64,000 bases of DNA from Larkinella sp. C7 (GCF_006149005.1 NZ_VBSL01000003.1:62001-126000), one strand, 5' to 3'; positions 33,949-43,774 are shown, counted from the first letter of the stretch. The notes: generated by a model not told the origin, from the sequence alone. Program-made: numbers and translations.

Positions 33949-33999
33949 CGACAGATTGAACGAAAGTTCTTATCCAGCCCTAAACCGTCCCATACCGCC

Positions 34000-34245
34000 A
34001 TGACTTTTGAACCCGCCCAAAATCAACTGGCCTTTGTGTTGCCCGTCTCCTTCCGGAAAGCGGAAGTGATTTTTCAGAAACGATTTGATCACAGCGAAGA
34101 AGTTCATCTGGTGGTTCAGCCGAATCAACGGCCCCGGCAGGTGGTTTCAACGCAGCAACTGAGCAGCGGACTCTGGCACGTTATTCTGGACTGGTGGGAT
34201 GGAAAACGGCATTACTGGGCCGAAAAAGATATTGTCATCCACTAA
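34000..34245 (+). CDS. Stand-alone FixH-like beta domain
   Basis: An 81-residue protein with no signal or membrane helix. It aligns by eye with the C-terminal half of the CcoH protein encoded at 19677: here SFRKAEVIFQKRFDHSEEVH, LVVQPNQRPRQVVSTQQLSS and GLWHVILDWWDGKRHYWAEK; there GKLTFYRPSDRRQDRSVALQ, PGQTTISTAKLASGFWRVQL and NWLENGQEYYSEQ. It may be a paralogue that lost its anchor, and what it does is unknown. The ATG at 34000 is chosen; the frame extends upstream to a GTG at 33883 inside the FNR-like site. It heads a set with two stress-protein genes. Confidence 0.6.
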   Translation: MTFEPAQNQLAFVLPVSFRKAEVIFQKRFDHSEEVHLVVQPNQRPRQVVSTQQLSSGLWHVILDWWDGKRHYWAEKDIVIH

Positions 34246-34296
34246 ACGGGGCAAAGGCAGTTTCTGCGTGTTCCCACTACAACCCTACTTTTACCG

Positions 34297-35115
34297 ATGA
34301 AAACCATTGTTTTAGCGACTGATTTTTCCAAAAGTGCCAAGCCCGCGTCGGACTTTGCCCTCCAGCTTGCCACGCTTCTCAAGGCCCGGCTGGTTCTGCT
34401 GAACGTCTACCACCATCCGCTACGCATTCCGGCTTTACAGGCCGTGTTTACGCCGATGGAGGAAAAAAATAAAGTGAGCGCCCGGCGGAAACTCTACCGG
34501 TTGCGGGACAAGATGCAAGCCGCTGCGGGCGGACGGCTGACGATCTCGGTCACGGCCCGGGAAGGCTCGACGCTGGAAACCATCAACGCAGTGGTAAAAG
34601 AGCAAAAAGCAGATTTGCTGGTAATGGGAACCGCCGGTGCCAACTCGCCCGGTGCGCGGTATTTCGGGAGTCAGGCGACGGAAATGATTCTGCACACGCT
34701 GGTGCCTTTGCTGCTGGTTCCGCCAGCGGCCCATTTTGTGCCGTTTAAAAACATTGTCGTGGCGATTGATTTCGGAAAACCGGTCGATGCCCTGGCGCTG
34801 GATGGTGTTCTGCGGTTTGCCACCCGGTTCGATGCGTTTCTGAACATCCTCGGTGTCAGCGACAAACCCGCCGATCCCGCCATTCAGGAGGCTGCGGAAG
34901 CCGTTCGGGATCTGCTCCGGCATCGTCCGCACACGGTAACGGTTGTTGGCGGAGACGATTTGACCCAAACCATTCTGGAATTTACGCAGGCGAACCGCGC
35001 GGATCTGGTCATGATGTTGCCTAAATCCCACAACCGGTTTCTGTTTTCCATTCTGGAAAGCAACACCCAGCAGATGGCGCGGCAATCCGACGTGCCGGTT
35101 TTGGCGATTGTATAA
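34297..35115 (+). CDS. Universal stress protein, two Usp domains
   Basis: A 272-residue cytoplasmic protein with two UspA folds. The first opens MKTIVLATDFSKSAKPASDF and carries the nucleotide-binding motif in LLVMGTAGANSPGARYFGSQ with ATEMILHTLVPLLLVP. The second starts at FKNIVVAIDFGKPVDALALD and has a degenerate loop (MMLPKSHNRFLFSILESNTQ). Usp proteins accumulate under starvation and low oxygen. It follows the FixH-like gene by 51 bases and probably shares its FNR-like promoter. Confidence 0.88.
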   Translation: MKTIVLATDFSKSAKPASDFALQLATLLKARLVLLNVYHHPLRIPALQAVFTPMEEKNKVSARRKLYRLRDKMQAAAGGRLTISVTAREGSTLETINAVVKEQKADLLVMGTAGANSPGARYFGSQATEMILHTLVPLLLVPPAAHFVPFKNIVVAIDFGKPVDALALDGVLRFATRFDAFLNILGVSDKPADPAIQEAAEAVRDLLRHRPHTVTVVGGDDLTQTILEFTQANRADLVMMLPKSHNRFLFSILESNTQQMARQSDVPVLAIV

Positions 35116-35214
35116 AATTGGTAGTTTTAAGGCCCTGCTGTGCCGAAAATCCACCAAGGGGGGGGTTAGCGGCATTGAAATTGCAGGAAAAAAGAAAACC
35201 CTTATTCCCTGGTT

Positions 35215-36087
35215 ATGAAAAAGATACTGTTGCTAACCGACTTCTCGGAAGCATCAAAAAAGGCGATTCACTTCGCCCAGGCCCTGTTTGACGACACAGC
35301 CGCCGAATTCTGTCTGCTGCACGCGTATCCGCTCGAATCCGATACCATGTACGGAACAACGTTTCTGATGGAAGAGGCCGAACAAAATGCCTACCGCAGC
35401 CTGCAGGAAATGCTGTCGGAACTGATGGCCAACTATCACCCGCCGTTTCATTCCTACCAGATTCGAACCGCCCCCGGAAGTCCCATCGGGGCGGTGGAAG
35501 CGGCTCTGGAGCAGGAAACGTTCGACTATGTGGTGGTGGGGGCCAGTGGTTCCGGATTCATGACGGTTTTGGGAAGTGTGGCCACCGGGCTGGTCCGGCA
35601 CGCCAAAACCAATGTGCTGGTGGTGCCCCACACGACCGCCATCCGACCCGTTCGGGAGGTGGTGCTGGCTACCGACTCCAGCACCCTGCAGCATGTGCCC
35701 TGTTTAGAACCGCTCAACGAACTGGTGACGCGGAAAAGCGCGCGTTTGACGGCCTTGTCCATCGTGAACAGCCAGACGCCGAAGCTGGCCGGCGAAGCGT
35801 TTGATGACTATAACCAGCGGCTCGCGCAGGTATTCGATTCGGTGGAAACCGGACCGTATTTTATTCTGGACGATGAAGTGGAACACGGCATCAACACCTA
35901 CCTGACCACCCATTCCGTCGATTTATTAGTAACCGTTCCGCACCGGAAAACGCTGATGGACGCGGTCTGGAACCGCAGCCTGACGCGTCGGCTGGCCTTC
36001 CGCCCGCCCGTTCCGCTGCTGGCTCTGTATGATCCGGAGCCGGTTGGCCGGGAATCAGCGGAGAAACCCTTCTTTGACGAAGCGTAA
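35215..36087 (+). CDS. Universal stress protein, two Usp domains
   Basis: A 290-residue tandem Usp protein. Domain 1 opens MKKILLLTDFSEASKKAIHF and has the G-x2-G-x9-G-S/T type loop in YVVVGASGSGFMTVLGSVAT. Domain 2 starts at REVVLATDSSTLQHVP and ends DLLVTVPHRKTLMDAVWNRS, where the nucleotide loop looks lost. It follows the other Usp gene with a 99-base gap that holds no gene. A terminator follows at 36115. Confidence 0.88.
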   Translation: MKKILLLTDFSEASKKAIHFAQALFDDTAAEFCLLHAYPLESDTMYGTTFLMEEAEQNAYRSLQEMLSELMANYHPPFHSYQIRTAPGSPIGAVEAALEQETFDYVVVGASGSGFMTVLGSVATGLVRHAKTNVLVVPHTTAIRPVREVVLATDSSTLQHVPCLEPLNELVTRKSARLTALSIVNSQTPKLAGEAFDDYNQRLAQVFDSVETGPYFILDDEVEHGINTYLTTHSVDLLVTVPHRKTLMDAVWNRSLTRRLAFRPPVPLLALYDPEPVGRESAEKPFFDEA

Positions 36088-36424
36088 GAAAAGTAAGCTA
36101 GGATGGATTGATGGAAAAGCAGGGGTCGATGACTCCTGCTTTTTTGGTGAAGAAAAGGGACGTGAATGTAAATTTTTAAATAATGAACGCTGAATGTAAG
36201 CGGGTTTTGAATTGATTTGATCCTTTTTTTGTCAGGTTGCTAACCAGAAGATAAAAAGTGGGCCTCTACTCTGATCGCAGGGGTTCACTTTTTCTTAATA
36301 CAAAGATGTTGATGCAGCGCCATTTCTTTAGTACTTTTCCTAATATTGAAACGATAAATAACCACATGCTTTCCCGGGGGAACCACTCCCTTCTGACCCG
36401 CTAAAATCAGCTAAACCCGAAACC
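36088..36424. other. Gene-free stretch with two hairpins
   Basis: No coding sequence was recognised in these 337 bases. The stretch holds the terminator at 36115-36145 and a second hairpin at 36253-36293 (AAAAAGTG with CACTTTTT around a 25-base loop), then AT-rich sequence before the sigma factor gene. I saw no exact TAnnTTTG box. Confidence 0.5.
36115..36145 (+). terminator. Rho-independent terminator after the Usp genes
   Basis: AAAAGCAGGGG pairs with CTCCTGCTTTT around a 9-base loop with one mismatch, and further T residues follow. Confidence 0.75.
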
Positions 36425-37036
36425 ATGTCCAATCTGCCTGAAACCAACCGATCGAGAGATTCCCAGCTCTGGAAAGATCTTGTGCTGGGCAGTGAGCAGG
36501 CGTTGGGATCTCTCATGCGGATCCACTATCGGTCTTTGCTGAATTACGGGCAAAAATTTAACCGGGATGAAGAATTCCTCAAGGATTGCATCCAGGAATT
36601 GTTCATCGAAATCTGGAACCGGAAACTAACGCTGTCGAGCCCCGACAACGTCAAAGCCTATCTTTTTTCGTCACTTCGTCGCAAAATATACCGGGAGGCT
36701 CACAAGCTCCCACTTTTCCATCATGAAAGCGCGGATGCCGAAGATGGCGGGTTACACGTTGAATTTTCCCCGGAATGGTGGCTCATTGAAGAAGAAAGTC
36801 TGGCGGAACGTACCCGAAAAATGGGATACCTGCTCAACCTCCTCCCCAAGCGTCAACGCGAGGTGATCTATTTAAAATACTATCAGGAACTCAGCCGGGA
36901 TGAAATAGCGCAGGTTATGGCCATTTCTCCCCAAACGGTATCGAACCTGATTCAATTGGCTTTCATGAATCTGCGGGACCGTATCAAGACGGTTTCTATC
37001 AGCCTCTTCGCCTTTCTAGCCCTGTTTATACGCTAG
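36425..37036 (+). CDS. FecI-like ECF sigma factor
   Basis: A 203-residue ECF sigma factor of the Bacteroidota FecI-like type. Region 2 reads EQALGSLMRIHYRSLLNYGQ then DEEFLKDCIQELFIEIWNRK. Region 4 reads LPKRQREVIYLKYYQELSRD, EIAQVMAISPQTVSNLIQLA, then FMNLRDRI. The next gene is a FecR-type anti-sigma factor and then SusC/SusD, so it should control that nutrient-uptake pair. A hydrophobic C-terminus (VSISLFAFLALFI) extends past the usual end. Confidence 0.9.
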   Translation: MSNLPETNRSRDSQLWKDLVLGSEQALGSLMRIHYRSLLNYGQKFNRDEEFLKDCIQELFIEIWNRKLTLSSPDNVKAYLFSSLRRKIYREAHKLPLFHHESADAEDGGLHVEFSPEWWLIEEESLAERTRKMGYLLNLLPKRQREVIYLKYYQELSRDEIAQVMAISPQTVSNLIQLAFMNLRDRIKTVSISLFAFLALFIR

Positions 37037-37128
37037 GAAAGGCTCTTCTTCATAAATAATAAAAAAATAATACAATAATCTGGTATGGGAGACGCATCTC
37101 CTGCATCTCCTCATTGAAGCCTATTTCT

Positions 37129-38211
37129 ATGACCGATTACCGCAAGTTTATCGTCGAAGATTTTATGACTGACCCTCTGTTCAGGGCATGGGTTCTGAAC
37201 GGTGACGCCCAGGCGACCGCTTTCTGGCACCACTGGCTGGCTGGCAATCCGGACCGGTCGGAAATGGTGCAGGCGGCCAGGGCGCTTTTGCTGGCGATGG
37301 ATGAAAAACGACCAACGCTTTCCGACGATGAACTCGACACAATCGTGGAAGGCACGCTTGGAAAGCTCAGCAGTAACCTGGAAACGGGCCAGCCGACTGG
37401 CAGGCGGATGTATCTGGTGTGGGCGAGGGTGGCGGCTGCCGTTCTGGTGGTAGCCGGACTTGGCTGGGGGTTGCACAAGTTTCCGTTGGGTGCTTCTTTT
37501 AAAACCATCTCCACAACGTCATCACCGTCGGAAATTCGTGTGGAACGGACCAATCACACGGACCGGCCGATGACGGTGTTGCTGGGCGACAAGAGTACCG
37601 TGATTTTGCAGCCAGGCAGTCGGCTCTCGTTCAGTTCGGCTTTGGAAAAAGAGCCCAGACGCGTCGTTTATCTCGATGGCGAGGCCTTCTTTGATGTCGT
37701 GAAAGATCCGGCTCATCCTTTTTTTGTTTATTCAAACCATCTAAGTACCAGAGTCTTAGGTACTTCTTTTCGCGTAGTGGCCTATGAGCGGGAAAAACAG
37801 GCTTCGGTAAGCGTGCTCACGGGCAAGGTTACCGTATTTATTAAAAAAGACCTGGAAAAAATGAACAAGATGGCAACCCGCCCGGGGGGACTGGTTCTAT
37901 CGCCCAATGAGCAGGTTACCTTTAGTCAGAATAAGGACAGGTTTACAAAATCAAGGATTCAAGGGCTGGCTAACCTGTATCACCCGCCCCGGTTTTCGTT
38001 CGACGAAACACCCGTAACAGACGTTTTTAATGCCCTTGAAAAGGCTTATGGGATCGATATAGAATACGAGCCTGAAAAGCTGTACGGATATCGGCTGACT
38101 GCCACATTTTCAGAAATGAGCCTGCATGACGAATTGCATCTCATCTGCCGCATTATCAAAGGCACCTATCACATTGAAGAAGGCAGGGTGATCATAGAAA
38201 CCGATCAATAA
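37129..38211 (+). CDS. FecR-family anti-sigma factor
   Basis: A 360-residue inner-membrane regulator. The cytoplasmic N-terminus (about 90 residues) would bind the sigma factor. One helix follows near residues 100-117 (VAAAVLVVAGLGWGLHKF). The periplasmic FecR domain includes NHTDRPMTVLLGDKSTVILQ, RRVVYLDGEAFFDVVKDPAH and LGTSFRVVAYEREKQASVSV. A C-terminal STN-like part follows (FDETPVTDVFNALEKAYGID, YRLTATFSEMSLHDELHLIC). It would relay the state of the SusC receptor to the sigma factor. The ATG at 37129 is preferred to a TTG at 37114. Confidence 0.9.
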   Translation: MTDYRKFIVEDFMTDPLFRAWVLNGDAQATAFWHHWLAGNPDRSEMVQAARALLLAMDEKRPTLSDDELDTIVEGTLGKLSSNLETGQPTGRRMYLVWARVAAAVLVVAGLGWGLHKFPLGASFKTISTTSSPSEIRVERTNHTDRPMTVLLGDKSTVILQPGSRLSFSSALEKEPRRVVYLDGEAFFDVVKDPAHPFFVYSNHLSTRVLGTSFRVVAYEREKQASVSVLTGKVTVFIKKDLEKMNKMATRPGGLVLSPNEQVTFSQNKDRFTKSRIQGLANLYHPPRFSFDETPVTDVFNALEKAYGIDIEYEPEKLYGYRLTATFSEMSLHDELHLICRIIKGTYHIEEGRVIIETDQ

Positions 38212-38404
38212 CTGCCTCAGAAGCCCTAATCCATTCACGAAACCCTGCCTTACCCTTATGAATAAAACCTGATCTACAAAAAACAAACGATGTCGCAACC
38301 ATCATTCGCTCCTAAACCCCTTTAACCTCTTCCGTTGACAAGCCTTGATCCGGGTAAACAGCGGTCTTTGCCCCATTAGCAAGTGTTGTAAAACAGTTAA
38401 AAAT

Positions 38405-41400
38405 ATGAACCAAACCCAGCGTTTCAAAACCCTATGGCGCACTATTATGAAACTATCGGTACTCCAGCTTTGTATCGCCCTGGTCTTTTCCAGCCTCTCT
38501 TTTGCAGGCGCCGATGCGCGTGGACAAGAAATCCTTGAGAAAAGAATAAGCCTTCAAATGGAGGGCATGACCTTAAAAAAGGTGCTTTCTGCGCTCGAAA
38601 CCCGGTCGGACGCCCGTTTTGTGTACAACCCCGGCGAAATTCCGTCGTCTCTGGAAGTGAACATTTCTGCCCGTCACGAGCGGTTGAGTGATGTGCTGAC
38701 CAAACTGCTTAGCCCTTTGCAGACCGGGTATGAGGTGAAAGGAAAACAAATCCTGCTTTTCAAAAAGATCAGCAACGCGCCCCATGAATCAGGGGCAGTG
38801 ACCATTCCGGTGTTCGAAGCGCGTACGGCACCGACAAAAACGGTGACAGGCGTTGTTACTTCCAGTGGAGACAAGGCGGGAATACCGGGCGTGAACGTCA
38901 TCCTGAAAGGGTCACAGTCTGGAACAACCACCGATGCTACGGGGAGGTTTTCCCTGGACGTCACCGGCGAGGCCGCCGTGTTGACCTTTTCCTATATTGG
39001 GTACCAGACACAGGAGGTTGCGGTCAGTAATCGCAGCGTGATTGACGTGGTAATGGTCGAAAGTGTCAACACCCTGCAGGAAGCTGTTGTGACGGCCCTC
39101 GGTATCAAGCGCGATAAAAGGTCTCTTGGCTACTCCGTGGGCACAATTGAAGGAACGTCCATTACGCAAACCCCTCAAAATAACGTGTTGAACGCCATGG
39201 CCGGCAAGATCGCCGGTGTCCAGATTTCGCAGATGGGCGGGGGCGTTGGATCTTCGGTGAGCATGATCATCCGCGGTGCCAACTCGCTGAATGGCGACAA
39301 CCAGCCGCTGTTTGTCATCGACGGAGTTCCTGTGGCCAACAAGCTTTCCAACGGTTTTGCAGGCGCTGACATGGGTAACCCCATTTCCGACATCAACCCG
39401 AATGACATTGCCAATGTGTCCATCCTGAAAGGACCCAGTGCCGCTGCCCTGTATGGTTCACGAGCCGGCAACGGAGTGGTTCTGATCACGACAAAATCCG
39501 GCACGGGTGGTAAAAGGGGGATTGGTGTGTCTCTGAACACCTCGGTGGTGGCGGATGTGCCTTTGCAGTATGTGGCGGTTCAAAACAAATTTGGATCGGG
39601 CAAGACGGGGGCGCACATTCTGGAAGAGCCGGAAAATGAAAGCTGGGGGGCTGCACTTGACAAAGGGGAGCAATGGGCGTTGTGGAACAGCAACGGACAA
39701 AAAGTACCCCTGGTTTCTTATCCCAACCGTTTCCGGGATTTTTTCCAAACCGGCATCACCAACACGAACAACGTTTCGGTCAATGGTAACTACGACAAAG
39801 GAAACTTCAGGCTGTCGCTCGGGAATATGAAGAATACCGGCATCATCCCGAACACGGATCTGTCCCGCCTGACGATCGCCCTGAATACCACCTATAACCT
39901 GACCGACAAGCTGCGGGCTTCGGTGAATGTGAACCTCACCGAATCGGGTTCCGACAACCGGCCGATCATCGATCAAAGCCGCAATGACGTCGTACGGAGC
40001 GTCTACGAGACTGGTTCTCAGGTAAACATCAATGACCTGCGCGACTATTGGCTTCCCGGCCAGGAAGGCATTGCGCAGCGAAAGTACAAAGACAAGCAAA
40101 ATAACCCTTTCTACCTGGTGTACGAAAATCCCACCGGCTTTAAACGTGACCGGGTTGTGAGCAAAATCCAACTCGACTACGACATCACGAAGGAGTTCTC
40201 GATCATCGGCCGGTACTCGCGTGACTCGTACACCGAGATTCTGGAAGCGAAAAAGGCCTACAACAACTTCGAGGCTGTGAATGGCGCCTACCAGGTTTCA
40301 AACAACTACAACAAGGAAACCAACCTTGACCTGATCCTGAGCTACAAGAAAAACATTGGCGAAGCCTGGAGCCTGAACGCACTGGCCGGATTGAACCGGC
40401 TGGAGCAATATGGACGGAGCCTGGCGACCTCGGCAACCGCCCTGGTGGTGCCCGGGGTTTACAACATCTCCAATGGCGCTCCGGGAGCGGTTTCCTATAA
40501 CAGCCTGCTGAACCGGAAGAAACTTTACGGCGTGTATGGATCAGCCTCCATTGGGTTCAAAGATATGGTCTACCTCGATCTGACCGCGCGTAACGACTGG
40601 ACCAGTACCCTGCCGAAAGGGAACAATTCCTATTTTTATCCATCCGCTTCGCTGAGCGTTATTGCTTCGGAAATGTTCACCATGCCTCGTTGGGTCAGCT
40701 TTGCCAAAGTCCGGGCGGGCTACGCGCAGGTGGGTAACGATGTGGCCCCTTACGCTTACAGCCGTATCTACCAGACCGCCCTCGACTGGGGCGCTGCCAA
40801 GAGTATGTACATGGGTGGAACGCTCACCAACCCGGATCTGAAACCTGAGATCGCGACTTCCGGCGAAATCGGTGTAGACCTGAAGTTCCTGAACAACCGC
40901 CTGGGACTGGATGCAACCTTCTATCAGCGAGGGAATAAAAACCAGGTACTGTCGATCGTGACACCGATCGAATCCGGTGCGAACACCAAGCAGATCAATG
41001 CCGGACTGGTGGAAAGCAAAGGCTTCGAACTGGCCCTGTACACGACGCCGGTCAAAACCGAGAACTTTACCTGGGATATGAATTTTACATTGACCCGGAA
41101 CCGCACCTATATCACCAGACTGGCGGACGGGATCAAGTACTTCTCGTTTGTGTCCTACTCGGGTGCCGAAGTGCGGACTTATGAAGGAGGCCAGGTGGGT
41201 GATATCTATGCCGCACCGATCCTGCGGGTGAAAGATACCAATTCTCCGTACTACGGCTACCCGATCGTGACCAATGGAGGACTTTACCAGACTGACAACG
41301 ATGTGAACAACCTGAAAAAGATCGGAAACTTTAACCACAAGTTCCTGATGGGCGTTCAGCCGTCGATCACGTACAAAAATATAACGCTGTTCGCCAATGT

Positions 41401-42046
41401 CGACTGGCGCCTGGGCGGGTCATTCTACTCCAATACGATGATGTTCCTGGGCAACAATGGACAGTTGGAAGAAACCCTGACGGGTGAAAGCTACGATCCG
41501 AACCGCAGCCTGGCCGAACAGATCAAGGAAAATCCCGATAAATACCTGGGTAGCTGGGTGGGTGGCCGCAATGCCGAATACCACGGGTTTGCCTGGCCGG
41601 AAGGAAGTGTGGAAGCAAGCCGAAGGGTGCAGGATGCCAGCCTTAATCCCGGCGTACTGGCCACCAAAGATGCAAACGGGAATACGGTTTATACCGAAAA
41701 CCTGGGAGGCCCGGGTAGTAAATGGCTCGATCCTTTCAGTGCCTACCGCTACGCCAACCGTCCGTTTGCCGAAAAGAACATGTACAGTGCCACCTACGTG
41801 AAAGTGCGGGAAATTTCCATAACCTACCGCCTTCCCAAAAGCTTTGTAAACCGTCTGCATTTGCAGAATGCATCGGTGGGGTTCGTCGCCAACAACCTCT
41901 TCATGTGGACGGCAGCGGGCATTAAGGGACTTGATCCCGAACGGGCTTTCAGACCCAACGGTGTGGGCTGGACGCAGGGGGTGGAGTACTACAACGTATT
42001 GCCTTTCACGGGTTCGTTCGGGGCTAAATTGAACGTGGACTTTTAA
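38405..42046 (+). CDS. SusC/RagA-family TonB-linked outer-membrane transporter with STN domain
   Basis: A 1213-residue outer-membrane transporter that imports a glycan or peptide with TonB energy. After the signal peptide (MKLSVLQLCIALVFSSLSFA from residue 15) comes an STN domain (LQMEGMTLKKVLSALETRSD to EVKGKQILLFKK), which is the part that signals to FecR. Next are a CarboxypepD_reg-like domain (VTSSGDKAGIPGVNVILKGS), the plug (ALGIKRDKRSLGYSVGTIEG, NPNDIANVSILKGPSAAALY, GSRAGNGVVLITTK), and a long barrel ending GSFGAKLNVDF. The substrate cannot be read, since no degradative enzyme is next to it. Confidence 0.95.
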   Translation: MNQTQRFKTLWRTIMKLSVLQLCIALVFSSLSFAGADARGQEILEKRISLQMEGMTLKKVLSALETRSDARFVYNPGEIPSSLEVNISARHERLSDVLTKLLSPLQTGYEVKGKQILLFKKISNAPHESGAVTIPVFEARTAPTKTVTGVVTSSGDKAGIPGVNVILKGSQSGTTTDATGRFSLDVTGEAAVLTFSYIGYQTQEVAVSNRSVIDVVMVESVNTLQEAVVTALGIKRDKRSLGYSVGTIEGTSITQTPQNNVLNAMAGKIAGVQISQMGGGVGSSVSMIIRGANSLNGDNQPLFVIDGVPVANKLSNGFAGADMGNPISDINPNDIANVSILKGPSAAALYGSRAGNGVVLITTKSGTGGKRGIGVSLNTSVVADVPLQYVAVQNKFGSGKTGAHILEEPENESWGAALDKGEQWALWNSNGQKVPLVSYPNRFRDFFQTGITNTNNVSVNGNYDKGNFRLSLGNMKNTGIIPNTDLSRLTIALNTTYNLTDKLRASVNVNLTESGSDNRPIIDQSRNDVVRSVYETGSQVNINDLRDYWLPGQEGIAQRKYKDKQNNPFYLVYENPTGFKRDRVVSKIQLDYDITKEFSIIGRYSRDSYTEILEAKKAYNNFEAVNGAYQVSNNYNKETNLDLILSYKKNIGEAWSLNALAGLNRLEQYGRSLATSATALVVPGVYNISNGAPGAVSYNSLLNRKKLYGVYGSASIGFKDMVYLDLTARNDWTSTLPKGNNSYFYPSASLSVIASEMFTMPRWVSFAKVRAGYAQVGNDVAPYAYSRIYQTALDWGAAKSMYMGGTLTNPDLKPEIATSGEIGVDLKFLNNRLGLDATFYQRGNKNQVLSIVTPIESGANTKQINAGLVESKGFELALYTTPVKTENFTWDMNFTLTRNRTYITRLADGIKYFSFVSYSGAEVRTYEGGQVGDIYAAPILRVKDTNSPYYGYPIVTNGGLYQTDNDVNNLKKIGNFNHKFLMGVQPSITYKNITLFANVDWRLGGSFYSNTMMFLGNNGQLEETLTGESYDPNRSLAEQIKENPDKYLGSWVGGRNAEYHGFAWPEGSVEASRRVQDASLNPGVLATKDANGNTVYTENLGGPGSKWLDPFSAYRYANRPFAEKNMYSATYVKVREISITYRLPKSFVNRLHLQNASVGFVANNLFMWTAAGIKGLDPERAFRPNGVGWTQGVEYYNVLPFTGSFGAKLNVDF

Positions 42047-42058
42047 TTGGAAGTGAAC

Positions 42059-43732
42059 ATGAAAACGATAAAAACATTGAGAATTCTCCTGCTGGCGATG
42101 ATGGGTCTATGGCTATCCGCCTGTGAGGATCTTACCGAGGTTAACAAAAATCCCAACAGTCCTGAAAATGTGTCGTCGAACTACGTCCTCACCTATTCAC
42201 TGGTCAATAGCGGAAAGCTCGTCTTTGGTCTGGGGAAGAACAGTTCCAAAATTGCAGCTGCCATGCAGTATATGCAGGCGGGAACAAACGAAGGAGCCGC
42301 AGAAACGAACCAGTATGCGTGGGGTCAGGAAGGCTGGGGCAGCTACTACGATATCCTGCGAAATGTGCAGATCATTTATGACAATGGCGTGCGGGATGAC
42401 AACAAACTGTTCCAGGGCATCGGACTGACCATGAAAGCCATGCTCTTCGGGTTGCTGACCGACCTCTATGGCGACATCCCGTACAGCGAGGCACTGAAGG
42501 CCAGCACCGGAGCGTTTTTTCCAAAATATGACAAACAGGCCGATGTCTACAAGGGCATTCTCACCGACCTGAAACAAGCGAACGAGCTGCTTCAAAACCT
42601 GACGCCCAAGGATGTGGTGAGCGCAACTTCTGATGTGATGTACAAGGGCGATGCCGCGAAGTGGAGAAAGTTTGCCAATTCGTTGCGTCTGCGTTACGCC
42701 CTTCGCCTGGCGGATAAAAAGGCGGAAATAGCGGCATTGGGTATCAACCTTGAAACCGAGTTTAAGGAAGCAGCCGCCGGAGCATTTACCAGTAAGTCCG
42801 ATGATGCAACCCTCGCTTTTCTGGGTACCAATTCAGACAACGCCCAACCCGGTGGCCCGCTGGCATCGGCTACCTTCAACTGGCTGACAAAACCGGCAAA
42901 ACCACTCGTCGACAAGTTGCTTCAACTGAAAGATCCGAGGTTGCAGCGCTGGGCCAATCCGGTGCGGAGAAAATGGGATGCAAATGTGACCCAGGTAACC
43001 ACCAGGACGGTCACGAACCTCTTTGGCGAAACGTATTCCGTCGTCTATGTGCCGAGTGTGGCCTCCAGTGCAGATACCAACCTGTACGTAGGTTTGCCAG
43101 TTGGTCTTCCCATTACGCAGGGGATCGTCTACAACAAGGGGAATGACGTGTCGGTTTATCCCAACGAACAGAATCCCTACATTTCGTTCATCCATGACCG
43201 ATACCGTAAAAATACCGACCCCTACGTGGCGATGAATTTTATGAATTACCCCGAGGTTGAGTTTATTCTGGCTGAAGCAGCCTTATTGGGCGGATTTGGG
43301 GTCACTGACGCGGAAGGTCACTATAAAAAAGCCGTTCAGGCGTCGATGGACAAAGAAGGGGCGCTGGCGGCCACCTCATTCAACTTTGAAACGTATTATG
43401 CGCAACCAGGAGTGAGCTACGCCAGCGCTGGCAACAAGCAGGAACGGATTCTGGAGCAAAAATGGATCTCGTCCTGGTTCAGCATCCAATCCTGGTTCGA
43501 CTGGCGACGAACGGGCTATCCCACACTAAAGACGGGGCCGGTGGCACAGTTCGGCCCGGCACTGCCGATCCGTTACATGTACCCTACGCCCAACCTGGAT
43601 CCCAAATACATCGCAAATTACACGGAAGCCGTAAGCCGGTTGGGCAGTACCAACTTTATTCCTGCCGGCCAAAGTAAGGATCACCACTATGCCAAAATGT
43701 GGCTCATACAAGGCACAAACAAACCCTATTAA
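42059..43732 (+). CDS. SusD/RagB-family nutrient-binding lipoprotein
   Basis: A 557-residue outer-membrane lipoprotein that caps the SusC channel and binds its substrate. The signal ends in MMGLWLSACEDLTEVNKNPN, with Cys near residue 21. The TPR-rich core includes LTDLYGDIPYSEALKASTGA, FPKYDKQADVYKGILTDLKQ, WRKFANSLRLRYALRLADKK and FIHDRYRKNTDPYVAMNFMN, the layout of the SusD-like_2 group. WFSIQSWFDWRRTGYPTL is the usual C-terminal signature. The gene starts 12 bases after susC, and a strong terminator overlaps its stop codon. Confidence 0.93.
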   Translation: MKTIKTLRILLLAMMGLWLSACEDLTEVNKNPNSPENVSSNYVLTYSLVNSGKLVFGLGKNSSKIAAAMQYMQAGTNEGAAETNQYAWGQEGWGSYYDILRNVQIIYDNGVRDDNKLFQGIGLTMKAMLFGLLTDLYGDIPYSEALKASTGAFFPKYDKQADVYKGILTDLKQANELLQNLTPKDVVSATSDVMYKGDAAKWRKFANSLRLRYALRLADKKAEIAALGINLETEFKEAAAGAFTSKSDDATLAFLGTNSDNAQPGGPLASATFNWLTKPAKPLVDKLLQLKDPRLQRWANPVRRKWDANVTQVTTRTVTNLFGETYSVVYVPSVASSADTNLYVGLPVGLPITQGIVYNKGNDVSVYPNEQNPYISFIHDRYRKNTDPYVAMNFMNYPEVEFILAEAALLGGFGVTDAEGHYKKAVQASMDKEGALAATSFNFETYYAQPGVSYASAGNKQERILEQKWISSWFSIQSWFDWRRTGYPTLKTGPVAQFGPALPIRYMYPTPNLDPKYIANYTEAVSRLGSTNFIPAGQSKDHHYAKMWLIQGTNKPY

Positions 43733-43774
43733 AAAGATGAGCCCGATCCAGACGCGGATCGGGCTCATCTTTTT
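43731..43774. terminator. Strong terminator after susD
   Basis: Arms 43731-43749 and 43756-43774 are a perfect 19-bp stem with loop AGACGC, with A5 at one end and T5 at the other. It can work in both directions and overlaps the susD stop codon. Confidence 0.92.
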
